From Paraflavitalea pollutisoli (GTDB lineage Bacteria; Bacteroidota; Bacteroidia; Chitinophagales; Chitinophagaceae): a stretch of DNA of 64,000 nt. Location: positions 581,288-645,287 of the forward strand of contig NZ_JARKMX010000004.1 in the NCBI RefSeq assembly GCF_029360705.1. The letters run 5' to 3'. The position numbers and the translations under genes are program-made. The notes below the pieces were generated by a model that worked only from the letters and a program-made list of their open reading frames with translations, had not been told where the DNA came from and did not search any database. Position 1 is the stretch's first letter. Each line of letters starts with the position of its first letter. Positions 40,015 to 49,174 of the stretch are shown piece by piece.

Positions 40015-41112
40015 ATGGCTTTACAAGCAGGCATCGTAGGATTGCCGAATGTAGGAAAATCAACTTTGTTCAACGCTGTGAGCAACAGCGCCAAGGCGCA
40101 GGCCAGCAATTACCGTTTCTGTACCATCGAGCCCAATGTTGGCCTGGTAGATGTACCGGATGCCCGCCTGAGTAAACTGGCCGAACTGGTAGTGCCCAAC
40201 CGGGTAGTGCCTACACAGATCGAGATCGTGGACATCGCCGGCCTGGTGCGTGGCGCCAGCAAAGGCGAAGGATTGGGCAACCAGTTCCTGGGTAATATCC
40301 GGGAAGTAGACGCCATCATCCACGTAATCCGTTGTTTCGAAGATGAGAATGTACTGCGTGACGAAGGCGCCATCAACCCTGTAAGTGATAAAGAGATCAT
40401 CGATACCGAACTGCAACTGAAAGACCTCGATAGCGTAGACCGCAAGATCGGTCGCGTAGAGAAGGCTGCCCGTACGGATCCCAAGATGAAATTGGAACTC
40501 GACGTTCTGCAGCGTTGCAAAGCGCACCTGGAGCAAGGTAAAAGCATTCGTGGACTGAACCTGTCGAAAGAAGACAAGGCAGCCATCGCCGATATGTTCC
40601 TGCTGACTGAAAAGCCCGTGTTGTATGTAGCCAACGTAGATGAGCCTTCCATGCATACCGGCAACAAGTTTTCCGAAGCGCTGGCCAAGGCTGCCAAAGA
40701 AGAAGGCGCCGAGATCATCGTGATGAACAACAACATCGAAGCGCAGATCGCCGAAATGGAAGATCCCGCCGACCGGGAGCTGTTCATGGAGGAATACAAA
40801 ATGACGGAGCCTGCTCTGAACCGTCTGATCACCAGCGCTTACAAGTTGCTGAACCTGTTTACTTATTTTACCGCCGGCGTACAGGAAGTACGTGCCTGGA
40901 CTATTCACCAGGGCTGGAAGGCGCCACAAGCTGCTGGCGTGATCCATACCGATTTCGAAAAAGGATTCATCAAGGCGGAAGTGATTGGCTACGGGGATTA
41001 CGTGGCGCTCGGTTCTGAAGCGGCTGCCCGTGAAGTAGGTAAGCTGCGCATCGAGGGCAAAGAGTATGTCGTGAAAGATGGCGACATCATGCACTTCCGT
41101 TTTAACGTATAA
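40015..41112 (+). CDS. ychF: Redox-regulated ATPase YchF (Obg-like)
   Basis: 365 residues, the normal length. It is a ribosome-associated ATPase of the TRAFAC class involved in translation and oxidative-stress response. G1 GLPNVGKSTLFNAVSNS (9-25), G2 region YRFCTIEPNVGLVDVPD and G3 DIAGLVRGASKGEGLGNQFL are clear. The changed G4 motif (YVANVDEP, about residues 203-210) explains the ATP preference, and a TGS-like domain (TYFTAGVQEVRAWTIHQGWK, EGKEYVVKDGDIMHFRFNV) ends the protein. It stands alone with its own promoter and terminator. Confidence 0.97.
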   Translation: MALQAGIVGLPNVGKSTLFNAVSNSAKAQASNYRFCTIEPNVGLVDVPDARLSKLAELVVPNRVVPTQIEIVDIAGLVRGASKGEGLGNQFLGNIREVDAIIHVIRCFEDENVLRDEGAINPVSDKEIIDTELQLKDLDSVDRKIGRVEKAARTDPKMKLELDVLQRCKAHLEQGKSIRGLNLSKEDKAAIADMFLLTEKPVLYVANVDEPSMHTGNKFSEALAKAAKEEGAEIIVMNNNIEAQIAEMEDPADRELFMEEYKMTEPALNRLITSAYKLLNLFTYFTAGVQEVRAWTIHQGWKAPQAAGVIHTDFEKGFIKAEVIGYGDYVALGSEAAAREVGKLRIEGKEYVVKDGDIMHFRFNV

Positions 41113-41123
41113 GTATTTTACAC

Positions 41124-41141
41124 TATTGACCTGGGTCAATA
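41124..41141. repeat. Short inverted repeat after ychF
   Basis: TATTGACC-TG-GGTCAATA, a perfect 8-bp inverted repeat just past the ychF stop. It could be an operator or a weak hairpin. Confidence 0.35.
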
Positions 41142-41152
41142 CACCACATTAT

Positions 41153-41186
41153 AAGGGAAGCACTACCAGTGTTTCCCTTTTTTTGT
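41153..41186 (+). terminator. Intrinsic terminator after ychF
   Basis: AAGGGAAGCACT-ACC-AGTGTTTCCCTT with one mismatch, then TTTTTTG (41153-41186). Confidence 0.85.
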
Positions 41187-41244
41187 TGGCTATTCTCTGG
41201 CCACCGGCCCTGCTAAGCAATTACTACTACAGCAAATATTTCTC

Positions 41245-41285
41245 GCGGGGTAGCGGGTAAATCTACCCCGCTAAAACGTTTTTTT
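41245..41285 (+). terminator. Second hairpin with T run before the sigma factor gene
   Basis: GCGGGGTAG / CTACCCCGC (41245-41253 and 41263-41271) perfect 9-bp stem, 9-base loop, then TAAAACG and eight T. It may isolate the sigma gene from read-through. A -7-like TATCTTGA at 41289-41296 follows, only a few bases before the GTG start. Confidence 0.55.
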
Positions 41286-41300
41286 TGTTATCTTGAGGCC

Positions 41301-41924
41301 GTGTCACAGACTACGCGAACTGCTTTGTACGGGGATTTCAGTGACGAACGATTGGTAGCCTTGTTGCGGGATAATGATGAGGAAGCTTTTGTGGAGATCT
41401 ACCATCGTTACTGGGACAAGCTACTGGCGATCGGGTACAACCACGCCCGTAATAAGGAAGTCGCTGAAGAAATTGTACAGGATGTACTGCTCAGTCTGTG
41501 GAATCGCAGGCACGATATGGAGATCGACCGCCTGGCCGCCTGGCTGGCCACTGCCGTGAAGTTTTCCGTCTTCAAATCCATCTCCCGCGAGAATCGCCGC
41601 AAAGACCTGCTCCAGGATCATACCGCCACCAACACCGATTTGCCCGTCGCTACTTTCGACGAAGAGCTCATCCAGGCCAAATTCCTGAAAGAATATGTTG
41701 ATGGCTTAGTGGCAGGATTGCCCGAGCAATGCCGCCTCGTATTTGTCTATAGCCGCGATCACCAGCTTTCTACCAGGGAGATCGCAGAAACCCTCAACCT
41801 ATCGCCCAAAACGGTCGAATCTCACCTCACCAAAGCCCTCAAAACCCTACGCCACCTGCTGGGCAACTATCGTTTTTTCACCCTCGCTTCACTTTTTATT
41901 AATATTTTCTTAAAAAAAATATAA
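41301..41924 (+). CDS. ECF RNA polymerase sigma factor (FecI-like)
   Basis: 207 residues from a GTG at 41301. Region 2 (DNDEEAFVEIYHRYWDKLLA, EEIVQDVLLSLWNRR, LAAWLATAVKFSVFK) and region 4 (LPEQCRLVFVYSRDHQLSTRE, SPKTVESHLTKALKTLRHLL) are complete. It should direct RNA polymerase to the downstream uptake genes when released by its anti-sigma factor. The FecR gene follows after 78 bases. The C-terminus has an unusual Phe/Leu-rich end (FFTLASLFINIFLKKI), possibly membrane-contacting. Confidence 0.93.
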   Translation: MSQTTRTALYGDFSDERLVALLRDNDEEAFVEIYHRYWDKLLAIGYNHARNKEVAEEIVQDVLLSLWNRRHDMEIDRLAAWLATAVKFSVFKSISRENRRKDLLQDHTATNTDLPVATFDEELIQAKFLKEYVDGLVAGLPEQCRLVFVYSRDHQLSTREIAETLNLSPKTVESHLTKALKTLRHLLGNYRFFTLASLFINIFLKKI

Positions 41925-42002
41925 CGAGCACTCAGGGTACTCGTTGGTTCGTGGGTACATAGTTATAGGGGCTGCCCATCAGCTCCTGCCAAAAACTAAC
42001 GC

Positions 42003-43196
42003 ATGACCCCCGAAAGGCTCCAGCAACTTATCGATAAATACCTCAGTAATACAGCTTCTCCCGAAGAAGAACAGGAATTGACCGCCTGGTACAATGCCAC
42101 CAATGAGCGCAGCGTGGAATGGCCAGTGGCCAATGCCGAAGAAGTGACCGCATTGAAAGATCGAATGCTGCGCAATATGCAGCAAGCTATTCATCCGGCC
42201 GCCCAGGCGCGTGTCGTGCCCTTTTATCGCCGACGCGGTTTGCAGGTCGCAGCAGCCGTGCTGGTGTTGATGGGCATTGGAGCCGCCATCTGGTTCAATG
42301 GCAACAACACGTCGACAACCGCGCCCACTGTAACTGCCAACGAAGCCGCTCCACTCCTGCCTGGTGGCAACAAAGCGGTACTCACCTTGGCCAATGGACA
42401 GCAGATCATATTGGATACCGCTGGCAATACCACCCTCGCTCAACAGGGTACCACCAGGATCATCAAACTCAACAATGGTCAACTGGCCTACCAGGATGCG
42501 AACAAAGCAACGGCTGGTGCCCAACCGCTGTTCAATACCATTGCTACGCCCAATGGAGGTCAATACGAAATCATTTTACCCGACGGAAGCCATGTGTGGT
42601 TGAATGCAGCTTCCTCCCTGCGCTTTCCTACAGCCTTCACCGGTGGTGAACGAAAAGTTCAGCTCACCGGTGAGGCTTATTTTGAAGTGGCCAAAAATGC
42701 CGCCATGCCTTTCCGTGTGTATACAGCCGACCGGCAGCACCAGGACAACGGCGTCGTGGAAGTATTGGGTACACACTTCAATGTAAATGCCTACGAAGAC
42801 GAGCCGCTGGTGAAGACCACGTTACTCGAAGGCAAGGTGACAGTAGCTGCCATGGCGGCTCCCGGTACACCTGTCACCCTCGCACCCGGCAAGCAGGCGG
42901 CCTTTGCCTATGGCGTTGGCCGCCCTGCGTCCATCACTGTCAATACGGTGGATGCCGATGAAGTGATTGCCTGGAAGAACGGCATTTTCAATTTTAACCA
43001 TGCCGATATCAGAACGGTTATGCGCCAGCTGGCACGCTGGTACAATGTAGAAGTGGTGTATGAAGGACCGCTCTCCAACGAATTGTTTGAAGGGGAGATA
43101 CCACGGAACAGTACACTGACCGAAGTATTCAAAATCCTGGAATTAAGTGCGGTGCATTTCAAGGTCGAGGGCCGTAAGGTCACCGTAATGCCCTGA
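42003..43196 (+). CDS. FecR-type anti-sigma factor
   Basis: 397 residues. A short cytoplasmic part (TPERLQQLIDKYLSNTASPE) is followed by one transmembrane helix at about 80-99 (GLQVAAAVLVLMGIGAAIWF) and a periplasmic FecR domain (TPNGGQYEIILPDGSHVWLN, RKVQLTGEAYFEVAKNAAMP, VLGTHFNVNAYEDEP). A C-terminal DUF4974-like domain (ADIRTVMRQLARWYNVEVVY) resembles an STN domain. It passes the signal from the STN domain of SusC and controls the sigma factor. The order sigma-FecR-SusC-SusD is typical of Bacteroidota regulated uptake. Confidence 0.93.
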   Translation: MTPERLQQLIDKYLSNTASPEEEQELTAWYNATNERSVEWPVANAEEVTALKDRMLRNMQQAIHPAAQARVVPFYRRRGLQVAAAVLVLMGIGAAIWFNGNNTSTTAPTVTANEAAPLLPGGNKAVLTLANGQQIILDTAGNTTLAQQGTTRIIKLNNGQLAYQDANKATAGAQPLFNTIATPNGGQYEIILPDGSHVWLNAASSLRFPTAFTGGERKVQLTGEAYFEVAKNAAMPFRVYTADRQHQDNGVVEVLGTHFNVNAYEDEPLVKTTLLEGKVTVAAMAAPGTPVTLAPGKQAAFAYGVGRPASITVNTVDADEVIAWKNGIFNFNHADIRTVMRQLARWYNVEVVYEGPLSNELFEGEIPRNSTLTEVFKILELSAVHFKVEGRKVTVMP

Positions 43197-43408
43197 TGTA
43201 TCGCCATTGATTGTATAAACCTTTCCTGCCTCCCAACCTTATCCTGCGAAAGCAGACGCTCAACCAAGCTAACCGCTATCCTGCATGAAAGCACCAAAAC
43301 CGATGTCATCGTTGTACTGAACGTATCAGTACGAAGGTTTACCCAATAAAAAGCCGCCAACGCGCCAACGTTGACGGCCAATGATGGGCAAAACCAGTTC
43401 TCAGGCTA
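43197..43408 (-). terminator. Intergenic hairpin with a T tract on the minus strand
   Basis: GCCGCCAACG / CGTTGACGGC (43353-43362 and 43369-43378, one mismatch). The minus strand continues with TTTTTATTGGG (43343-43352), which makes it a terminator for a transcript coming from within susC, not for the plus-strand genes. No minus-strand gene is annotated here, so it may end an antisense RNA. The rest of 43197-43408 shows nothing else. Confidence 0.4.
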
Positions 43409-46400
43409 ATGGAACCAAATTGTTTAACCCAATTGATTAAAAGTATGATTTTTATCATTCTTCGCAAAAGCGCGCACCTACGGCGTTTTGTGAAGCCCAA
43501 AACCATCCTGGTTATGAGATTGACAGCTGTATTGCTTTTGATTGGCTGTTTGCAGGTTTCCGCTACGGGCAATGCCCAGCAAGTGAATATCTCCCGCGAA
43601 AATGCTTCGCTGAAGAAAGTCTTTGCCGACATCCGTAAGCAGACCGGCTACACCTTTTTTTACAATGCCCGGCTGCTCGACAATGCAGCGCCAGTTTCCG
43701 TTTCGGCGAAAAACGTCGACATGAAAGAAGTGCTCGACAAGATCTTCAGCAATCAATCATTGATCTACCGGATCGTCAATAAAACCATCGTGGTGAGTCC
43801 CCGCCCCGTGGTCATCGACAACAAAGTGGCTCCGTTGGCCGTCGACACCATTCCCGGTGAGTACACCATCAAGGGCACCGTCATCGATGACAGTACCGGC
43901 CGTGCCATCGAAGGCGCCAGCGTCATGGTAAAAGGTACCAAGAACGGTGTGCCTACCAGCGCCGGTGGTTACTTCTCCATCACCGGAAAAAAAGGTGCTA
44001 CGGTGTTGATCAGCTTTGTGGGTTATGAAGGACAGACGTTCGTGATCCGTAATGGCAACCCCATTACCATCCGCCTCCGGCAGGGTGCCAGCAAAGATCC
44101 CCTGGCCAATATCGTTGTAACCGGTTATTCACTCATTAACAAAGAGAGTTTCACGGGTAATGCCGTCGTCGTAACCGGCGAAGAGTTGCGCAAGGTAAAC
44201 CCGGTGAATGTGCTGCAAAGCATTCAGGCATTCGACCCTTCCTTCCGTATTGCCGATAACAACCTGATGGGGTCCAATCCCAATCAGTTACCCAATATCA
44301 ACCTGCGTGGTACCACTGCCCTGCCCACTGGTACGGGCGATGTGATCAGCCGCGCCAACCTCCAGAGCAGCGCCAATATGCCCACCTTCATCCTCGATGG
44401 CTATGAAGTGTCGGTGCAGAAGATCGTTGACCTCGACAACTCCCGTATCGCCAGCATCACGCTCTTGAAAGATGCAGCAGCGACCGCCGTGTATGGCTCC
44501 CGCGCTGCCAACGGCGTAGTGGTAATTACTACCAAACAACCCAAGTCGGGCAAGCTGCAGGTTTTCTACAATGGCGACTACACCGTCAACGCGCCCGATC
44601 TTACCGATTATAACCTGCTCGATGCTGCAGAAAAGCTGGAATATGAAAGACTTGCCGGCCTGTATACCACTGTGGGCTCCCGTAGTTCCGACATGCAGGA
44701 AGCTCTCTACTACCAAAAGAAACGAAGTGTGCTGTCGGGTATCAATACCTATTGGCTCTCACAGCCGCTTCGTGTATCGCTCGGGCAAAAACACTCCCTG
44801 TACCTGGAAGGTGGTGGCAACGGTATCCGTTATGGGGTAGACATGCGCTACCAGGCACAGCCCGGGGTGATGAAAGGATCTACCCGCGACCGGTATAGCC
44901 TCGGCGTAAACCTGAATTATAATCCCAGCACCACCTTCCTGTTCAAGAACGAACTGACCTTTACCCAGGTAAATGCTACGGAGTCTCCCTGGGGTAGTTT
45001 TGGCGATTATTCCAGGATGAACCCCTACTATCCGAAAACAGATTCTTTGGGCAATATCATTCAGAATGTTGATGATTGGTTGATCAATACCGGCCGCTCG
45101 GGGCCCGATCAGTTTGTGACGAATTATGTACTGAACCCGATGTACAATAGCACACTGAGCTCTTTCAACAAGAACAAATACCTGGAGATCCTCGATGTGT
45201 TTTCCGGTGAATGGAACATTGCGCCAGGTCTGCGTGCCCGTGGCCTTGTCAGCCTCTTCAAAAGGAAGACGACCTATGATGTGTACACGTCGCCACTGGC
45301 CAACTATTACTTCTTCCAGCCGGCAGATAAAATGGATGAACGCGGCAGTTACTCTTATACCAATGTTGATGAAACAACAGTTGATGGTAACCTGACGTTG
45401 GGTTACAACAAACAGCTAGGCGATCACTTCTTCAACGCCACGCTGGGTGCCAATATCCGTACTTCCACGCTCGACCAGAACTCGTTTACGGCAGTAGGAT
45501 TCCCCAACGACCGCTTTACCAATATTGGTTTTGCACAAGGATACCTGGAAGGCGCTACGCCTGGTGGTTCTTTCTCCCGCTCGCGTTTGTTCGGTAGCTT
45601 CCTGAGTGGCAACTATACGTACAAGAACAAGTACCTGTTCGACGGTACCGTTCGCACCGATGGCTCTTCCCTATTTGGCACCGACAACAAGATGGCGACC
45701 TTCTGGTCACTGGGTGTTGGCTGGAATGTACACAAGGAAGCCAACTTCAAGAGCAAGATCATCAGTCAACTGAGGCTGCGTGGTAGTACCGGTATCACCG
45801 GCGCCGTCAACTTCGGTCAGCATATGGCTAAGACGCTCTTTAGCTACTACGCCAGTTGGTATTCCACGGGTGTGGGCGCTATTGTATCTAGTTACGGCAA
45901 TCCTGCCCTCAAATGGCAGCAAACGCGTAACTACGATGCAGGCGTCGATCTGGGCCTCTTTAACGACCGGATCATGATCTCGCCCCGCTATTACCACAAG
46001 CTCACCACCGATTTGTTGTCTGATATCACCCTCGCGCCTTCTACCGGCTTTGGGTTTTACAAGGACAACCTGGGTGACATGCTCAATGAAGGTTTTGAGC
46101 TGAACCTGAAGGCGGTAATCGTGAAGCGGAAAGACTGGTTTGTAAACGTGTTCGCGAATATGGCGCGTAATACCAACAAGATCGTGCGTATCTCCAATGC
46201 GCTGAAAGCTTATAACGATAAGGTGGATGATGCGCAAAACAACAGTTTTGCATCGCAGCCCCTGGTACGCTACAACGAGGGCCAGTCGCTCAATACGATC
46301 TATGCCGTACGTTCGCTGGGTATCGACCCGGAGAATGGCCGCGAGGTATTTCTGAAGAAAGATGGCACGTATACCTATGACTGGGATGTGAAAGACATCG

Positions 46401-46870
46401 TTGCTGTGGGCGATAACACACCTTTCGCCGATGGCTTCTTTGGCGCTTCTGCGCAATACAAAGGATTCCAGGTACAGGTGCAATTCTACACCAGGTTTGG
46501 TGGAGAAGATTACAACCAGACGCTGGTTGACCGGGTAGAGAATGCAGATCCTCGCTACAACGTAGACCGCCGGGTACTGGCCGAGCGCTGGAAGCAACCA
46601 GGTGATATTGCCAAATACAAGGACATCTCCGATATTGGTTCCACACGGGTTTCTGATCGCTTTGTACAGCGAGACAATGTACTGGAGTTGCGCTCGGTGT
46701 ACGCCTCATACGACTTCAACAAGTCGCTGGTAAAACGTTTGGGCATGAATATGCTGCGCGCTTCTTTCACGATGAACGATGTGTTCAGGTCCTCTTCGAT
46801 GGCGATAGAAAGAGGTCTCGACTATCCATTTGCCCGTGCCTTCACACTCTCTCTTCAAACAAGCTTTTAA
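43409..46870 (+). CDS. SusC/RagA-family TonB-dependent outer membrane receptor with STN domain
   Basis: 1153 residues. After an N-terminal signal region (MRLTAVLLLIGCLQVSA at 36-52; a start nearer 43514 is possible), an STN domain (58-130: SLKKVFADIRKQTGYTFFYN, KEVLDKIFSNQSLIYRIVNK) contacts FecR and links transport to transcription. A carboxypeptidase-D-like barrel (about 153-223) and the plug follow (NIVVTGYSLINKESFTGNA, VLQSIQAFDPSFRI, SITLLKDAAATAVYGSRAAN). The 22-strand barrel ends in an aromatic residue (LSLQTSF). It takes up a ligand bound by SusD. Confidence 0.96.
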   Translation: MEPNCLTQLIKSMIFIILRKSAHLRRFVKPKTILVMRLTAVLLLIGCLQVSATGNAQQVNISRENASLKKVFADIRKQTGYTFFYNARLLDNAAPVSVSAKNVDMKEVLDKIFSNQSLIYRIVNKTIVVSPRPVVIDNKVAPLAVDTIPGEYTIKGTVIDDSTGRAIEGASVMVKGTKNGVPTSAGGYFSITGKKGATVLISFVGYEGQTFVIRNGNPITIRLRQGASKDPLANIVVTGYSLINKESFTGNAVVVTGEELRKVNPVNVLQSIQAFDPSFRIADNNLMGSNPNQLPNINLRGTTALPTGTGDVISRANLQSSANMPTFILDGYEVSVQKIVDLDNSRIASITLLKDAAATAVYGSRAANGVVVITTKQPKSGKLQVFYNGDYTVNAPDLTDYNLLDAAEKLEYERLAGLYTTVGSRSSDMQEALYYQKKRSVLSGINTYWLSQPLRVSLGQKHSLYLEGGGNGIRYGVDMRYQAQPGVMKGSTRDRYSLGVNLNYNPSTTFLFKNELTFTQVNATESPWGSFGDYSRMNPYYPKTDSLGNIIQNVDDWLINTGRSGPDQFVTNYVLNPMYNSTLSSFNKNKYLEILDVFSGEWNIAPGLRARGLVSLFKRKTTYDVYTSPLANYYFFQPADKMDERGSYSYTNVDETTVDGNLTLGYNKQLGDHFFNATLGANIRTSTLDQNSFTAVGFPNDRFTNIGFAQGYLEGATPGGSFSRSRLFGSFLSGNYTYKNKYLFDGTVRTDGSSLFGTDNKMATFWSLGVGWNVHKEANFKSKIISQLRLRGSTGITGAVNFGQHMAKTLFSYYASWYSTGVGAIVSSYGNPALKWQQTRNYDAGVDLGLFNDRIMISPRYYHKLTTDLLSDITLAPSTGFGFYKDNLGDMLNEGFELNLKAVIVKRKDWFVNVFANMARNTNKIVRISNALKAYNDKVDDAQNNSFASQPLVRYNEGQSLNTIYAVRSLGIDPENGREVFLKKDGTYTYDWDVKDIVAVGDNTPFADGFFGASAQYKGFQVQVQFYTRFGGEDYNQTLVDRVENADPRYNVDRRVLAERWKQPGDIAKYKDISDIGSTRVSDRFVQRDNVLELRSVYASYDFNKSLVKRLGMNMLRASFTMNDVFRSSSMAIERGLDYPFARAFTLSLQTSF

Positions 46871-46880
46871 TTACTTAGGT

Positions 46881-48341
46881 ATGAAAAAATACTTATTCAT
46901 CATAACACTTGCCGCGTTCTCCGGTTCCTGTAACAAATGGCTGGACGTAAAGCCGGAAGACGCGATTAGCAAGGAAGAGTTGTTTAAAACGGAATCCGGC
47001 TTCCTGGAAGCGATCAATGGCGTGTATACCGCTGCGGCAAACGAGCAACTGTACGGCGTAGAGCTTTCTGCCGGACTGCCGGATGCGCTGGCGCAAAGCT
47101 TCCACCTGGAGCCCAATGACCGGAATGGGTACTACCAGGCAGCCCAGTACAACTACCAGGATGGGCATGCGATGTCCCGTATTTCCAGCATCTGGGGCAA
47201 GACCTACAATGCCATCGCCAATTGTAATCTGATCCTGGAGAACATCAACAACAGTACGCCGATGCTGCCGGTGAACAAGGCACTCGTAGAAGGGGAAGCG
47301 CTGGCATTGCGGGCCTACCTGCATTTCGATATGTTACGTTTATTCGGCCCATCCTTTGCCACCGCACCTGCCGGCAAATCCATTCCTTACGTTACCTCCT
47401 ACTCCAACAAGGTAACCCCTTTGTCGACGGTCACAGAAGCCCTGAACCTCATGGTGACGGACCTCATCAAGGCCAAGGAGATCCTGAAACGATACGACCC
47501 GATCCTTACCGAAGGGTATAAAGTAGGCTATCCCGGCGATACGGCTTCCAAAGAGCAGCAATCGCAGGTATTGTTCCAGCAGAACAGAAGGCACCGCTTG
47601 AATTACTACGCCGTTTGTGGTACGCTGGCCCGGGTTTACCTGTACCTCGATAAAAAGGCCGAAGCCCTGGCGAATGCACAGGAAGTGATCACAGCCGGCA
47701 AATTTCCCTGGACCAAAGCGGCAGATTTTATCCAATCGGATATAACGCTCAAAGACAGGATTCTTTATCCGGAGATCTTATTCGGCTGGTTTGCCGATCG
47801 GTACGAAAACTCCTACCTGTCGCGGTTTGAATCCGGCGCAGCGGGTTTGTTTATCGCCCTGGCTGCCGGCGACAACCTGTATGAAACAGGTGGTGTGGGT
47901 GGTGAGGACCTGCGCCTCAAACACTGGTTCACGATGGTCAAAGACAACTCCATCTCCCGGTACGAACTGGTGAAATACAAACGCGATAAGGAGACCAACC
48001 GGCATCCGCTGGTATTGCCGGCCATCCGCCTGAGCGAGATGTATTATATCGCGGCAGAAACGACCTGGGATACCGATCCTGCCAAAGCCCTTTCCTACCT
48101 GAATACCGTACGCAGGCAACGTGGTATCATCTCCGATATCAATACGGCCGATAAACAGGTATTCGTGAATGAACTGGTAAAGGAAGTACGGAAAGAAACC
48201 TATGCCGAAGGACAAATCTTCTACCTGTACAAGCGCCTCAACCGCGGTATCGTGCAGGAATCGGGCGCCGTGCTGACGCCATCCAATAAGGTGTTTGTAC
48301 TGCCGCTGCCCAACGATGAATTAGAATACGGTCAACGCTAA
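46881..48341 (+). CDS. SusD/RagB-family outer membrane lipoprotein
   Basis: 486 residues from the ATG at 46881 (MKKYLFIITLAAFSGSC), with lipobox S-G-S-C. Upstream frame MPVPSHSLFK overlaps the SusC end and is a shadow. Core motifs: KWLDVKPEDAISKEELF, GEALALRAYLHFDMLRLFGP (about 135-154), and YYAVCGTLARVYLYLDKKAE. The C-terminal region has RLSEMYYIAAET and KEVRKETYAEGQIFYLYKRL. It sits as a lid over SusC and captures the nutrient on the cell surface. It starts 11 bases after the SusC stop. Confidence 0.95.
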   Translation: MKKYLFIITLAAFSGSCNKWLDVKPEDAISKEELFKTESGFLEAINGVYTAAANEQLYGVELSAGLPDALAQSFHLEPNDRNGYYQAAQYNYQDGHAMSRISSIWGKTYNAIANCNLILENINNSTPMLPVNKALVEGEALALRAYLHFDMLRLFGPSFATAPAGKSIPYVTSYSNKVTPLSTVTEALNLMVTDLIKAKEILKRYDPILTEGYKVGYPGDTASKEQQSQVLFQQNRRHRLNYYAVCGTLARVYLYLDKKAEALANAQEVITAGKFPWTKAADFIQSDITLKDRILYPEILFGWFADRYENSYLSRFESGAAGLFIALAAGDNLYETGGVGGEDLRLKHWFTMVKDNSISRYELVKYKRDKETNRHPLVLPAIRLSEMYYIAAETTWDTDPAKALSYLNTVRRQRGIISDINTADKQVFVNELVKEVRKETYAEGQIFYLYKRLNRGIVQESGAVLTPSNKVFVLPLPNDELEYGQR

Positions 48342-48352
48342 AAGCTCCGAAC

Positions 48353-49156
48353 ATGAAACAAGTATTTGTCTTTTCTACGATATGTGCACTGGCACTGATT
48401 GCCTGCAAAAAGACGCCTGATTTCACGTACCAGGCGGCCAAACAAAATGTGTATTTCGACCTGAACCCGAAGGATAGCGTGGTGTTCACCTTTGCCTATG
48501 AGCCAACGCTGGCCAAAGACACGATCTATCTGCCTGTAAAGTTGAACGGCCTGCGGTCGAATGGTGCCCGTCAGTTCGGCATCACGGTGGTCGACAGCAA
48601 TACCACGGCCAAAGCAGGGTTGCATTACGAGGCTTTCAAAAACTGGTACGACCTGCCGGCCGATACCGGCCTGTTTCGCCTGCCGGTGATCCTGCTCAAC
48701 ACCGATCCGTTGCTGGAACGTGAGTCCGTGAAACTCACGTTGCAACTGAGACCGGGTAACGGTATCGACACGGCGATGAATAAACTGATCAAAGTGAAGA
48801 TCTTGCTCAGTAACAAACTGGAGAAGCCATCCTGGTGGGGTACCTGGCCATTGGGTGCGTATTCGCAAACCAAGCACCAGCTGTTTATGATCGCTACCGG
48901 TGTTACCTCGATGACCACCGAGGGACTTGATGCGCCACGCAACCTGTACCTCACGGGCAGGCTGACCGTAATGCTGGCCGATCCGCTGGCCTGGGTAAAG
49001 AACAACCCGGAAAAAGGGTATGTGGCCACGCAGAAGGCGGATGGTAATTACGATTTCTACCATCCCTCCAACCCTGCCAAAACGATCCTGGTGCGCAAGA
49101 ACAATACGACGGGCCGGTTTTACTTCGTAGACGAAGCCGGGCTCGACATCAACTAA
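48353..49156 (+). CDS. DUF4843-family lipoprotein
   Basis: 267 residues. MKQVFVFSTICALALIAC gives a lipobox. The body (VYFDLNPKDSVVFTFAY, YLPVKLNGLRSNGARQFGI, KLTLQLRPGNGIDTAMN) matches DUF4843, commonly found after SusD. A helical/beta-rich surface-exposed protein likely to bind or handle the ligand. It follows SusD by 11 bases, one operon. Exact role unknown. Confidence 0.88.
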   Translation: MKQVFVFSTICALALIACKKTPDFTYQAAKQNVYFDLNPKDSVVFTFAYEPTLAKDTIYLPVKLNGLRSNGARQFGITVVDSNTTAKAGLHYEAFKNWYDLPADTGLFRLPVILLNTDPLLERESVKLTLQLRPGNGIDTAMNKLIKVKILLSNKLEKPSWWGTWPLGAYSQTKHQLFMIATGVTSMTTEGLDAPRNLYLTGRLTVMLADPLAWVKNNPEKGYVATQKADGNYDFYHPSNPAKTILVRKNNTTGRFYFVDEAGLDIN

Positions 49157-49174
49157 CCAACCAACTTATTTCTC

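Noticed and set aside
45707..46597. 296-codon frame antisense to the SusC barrel
   Set aside because: Shadow of the barrel-coding sequence.
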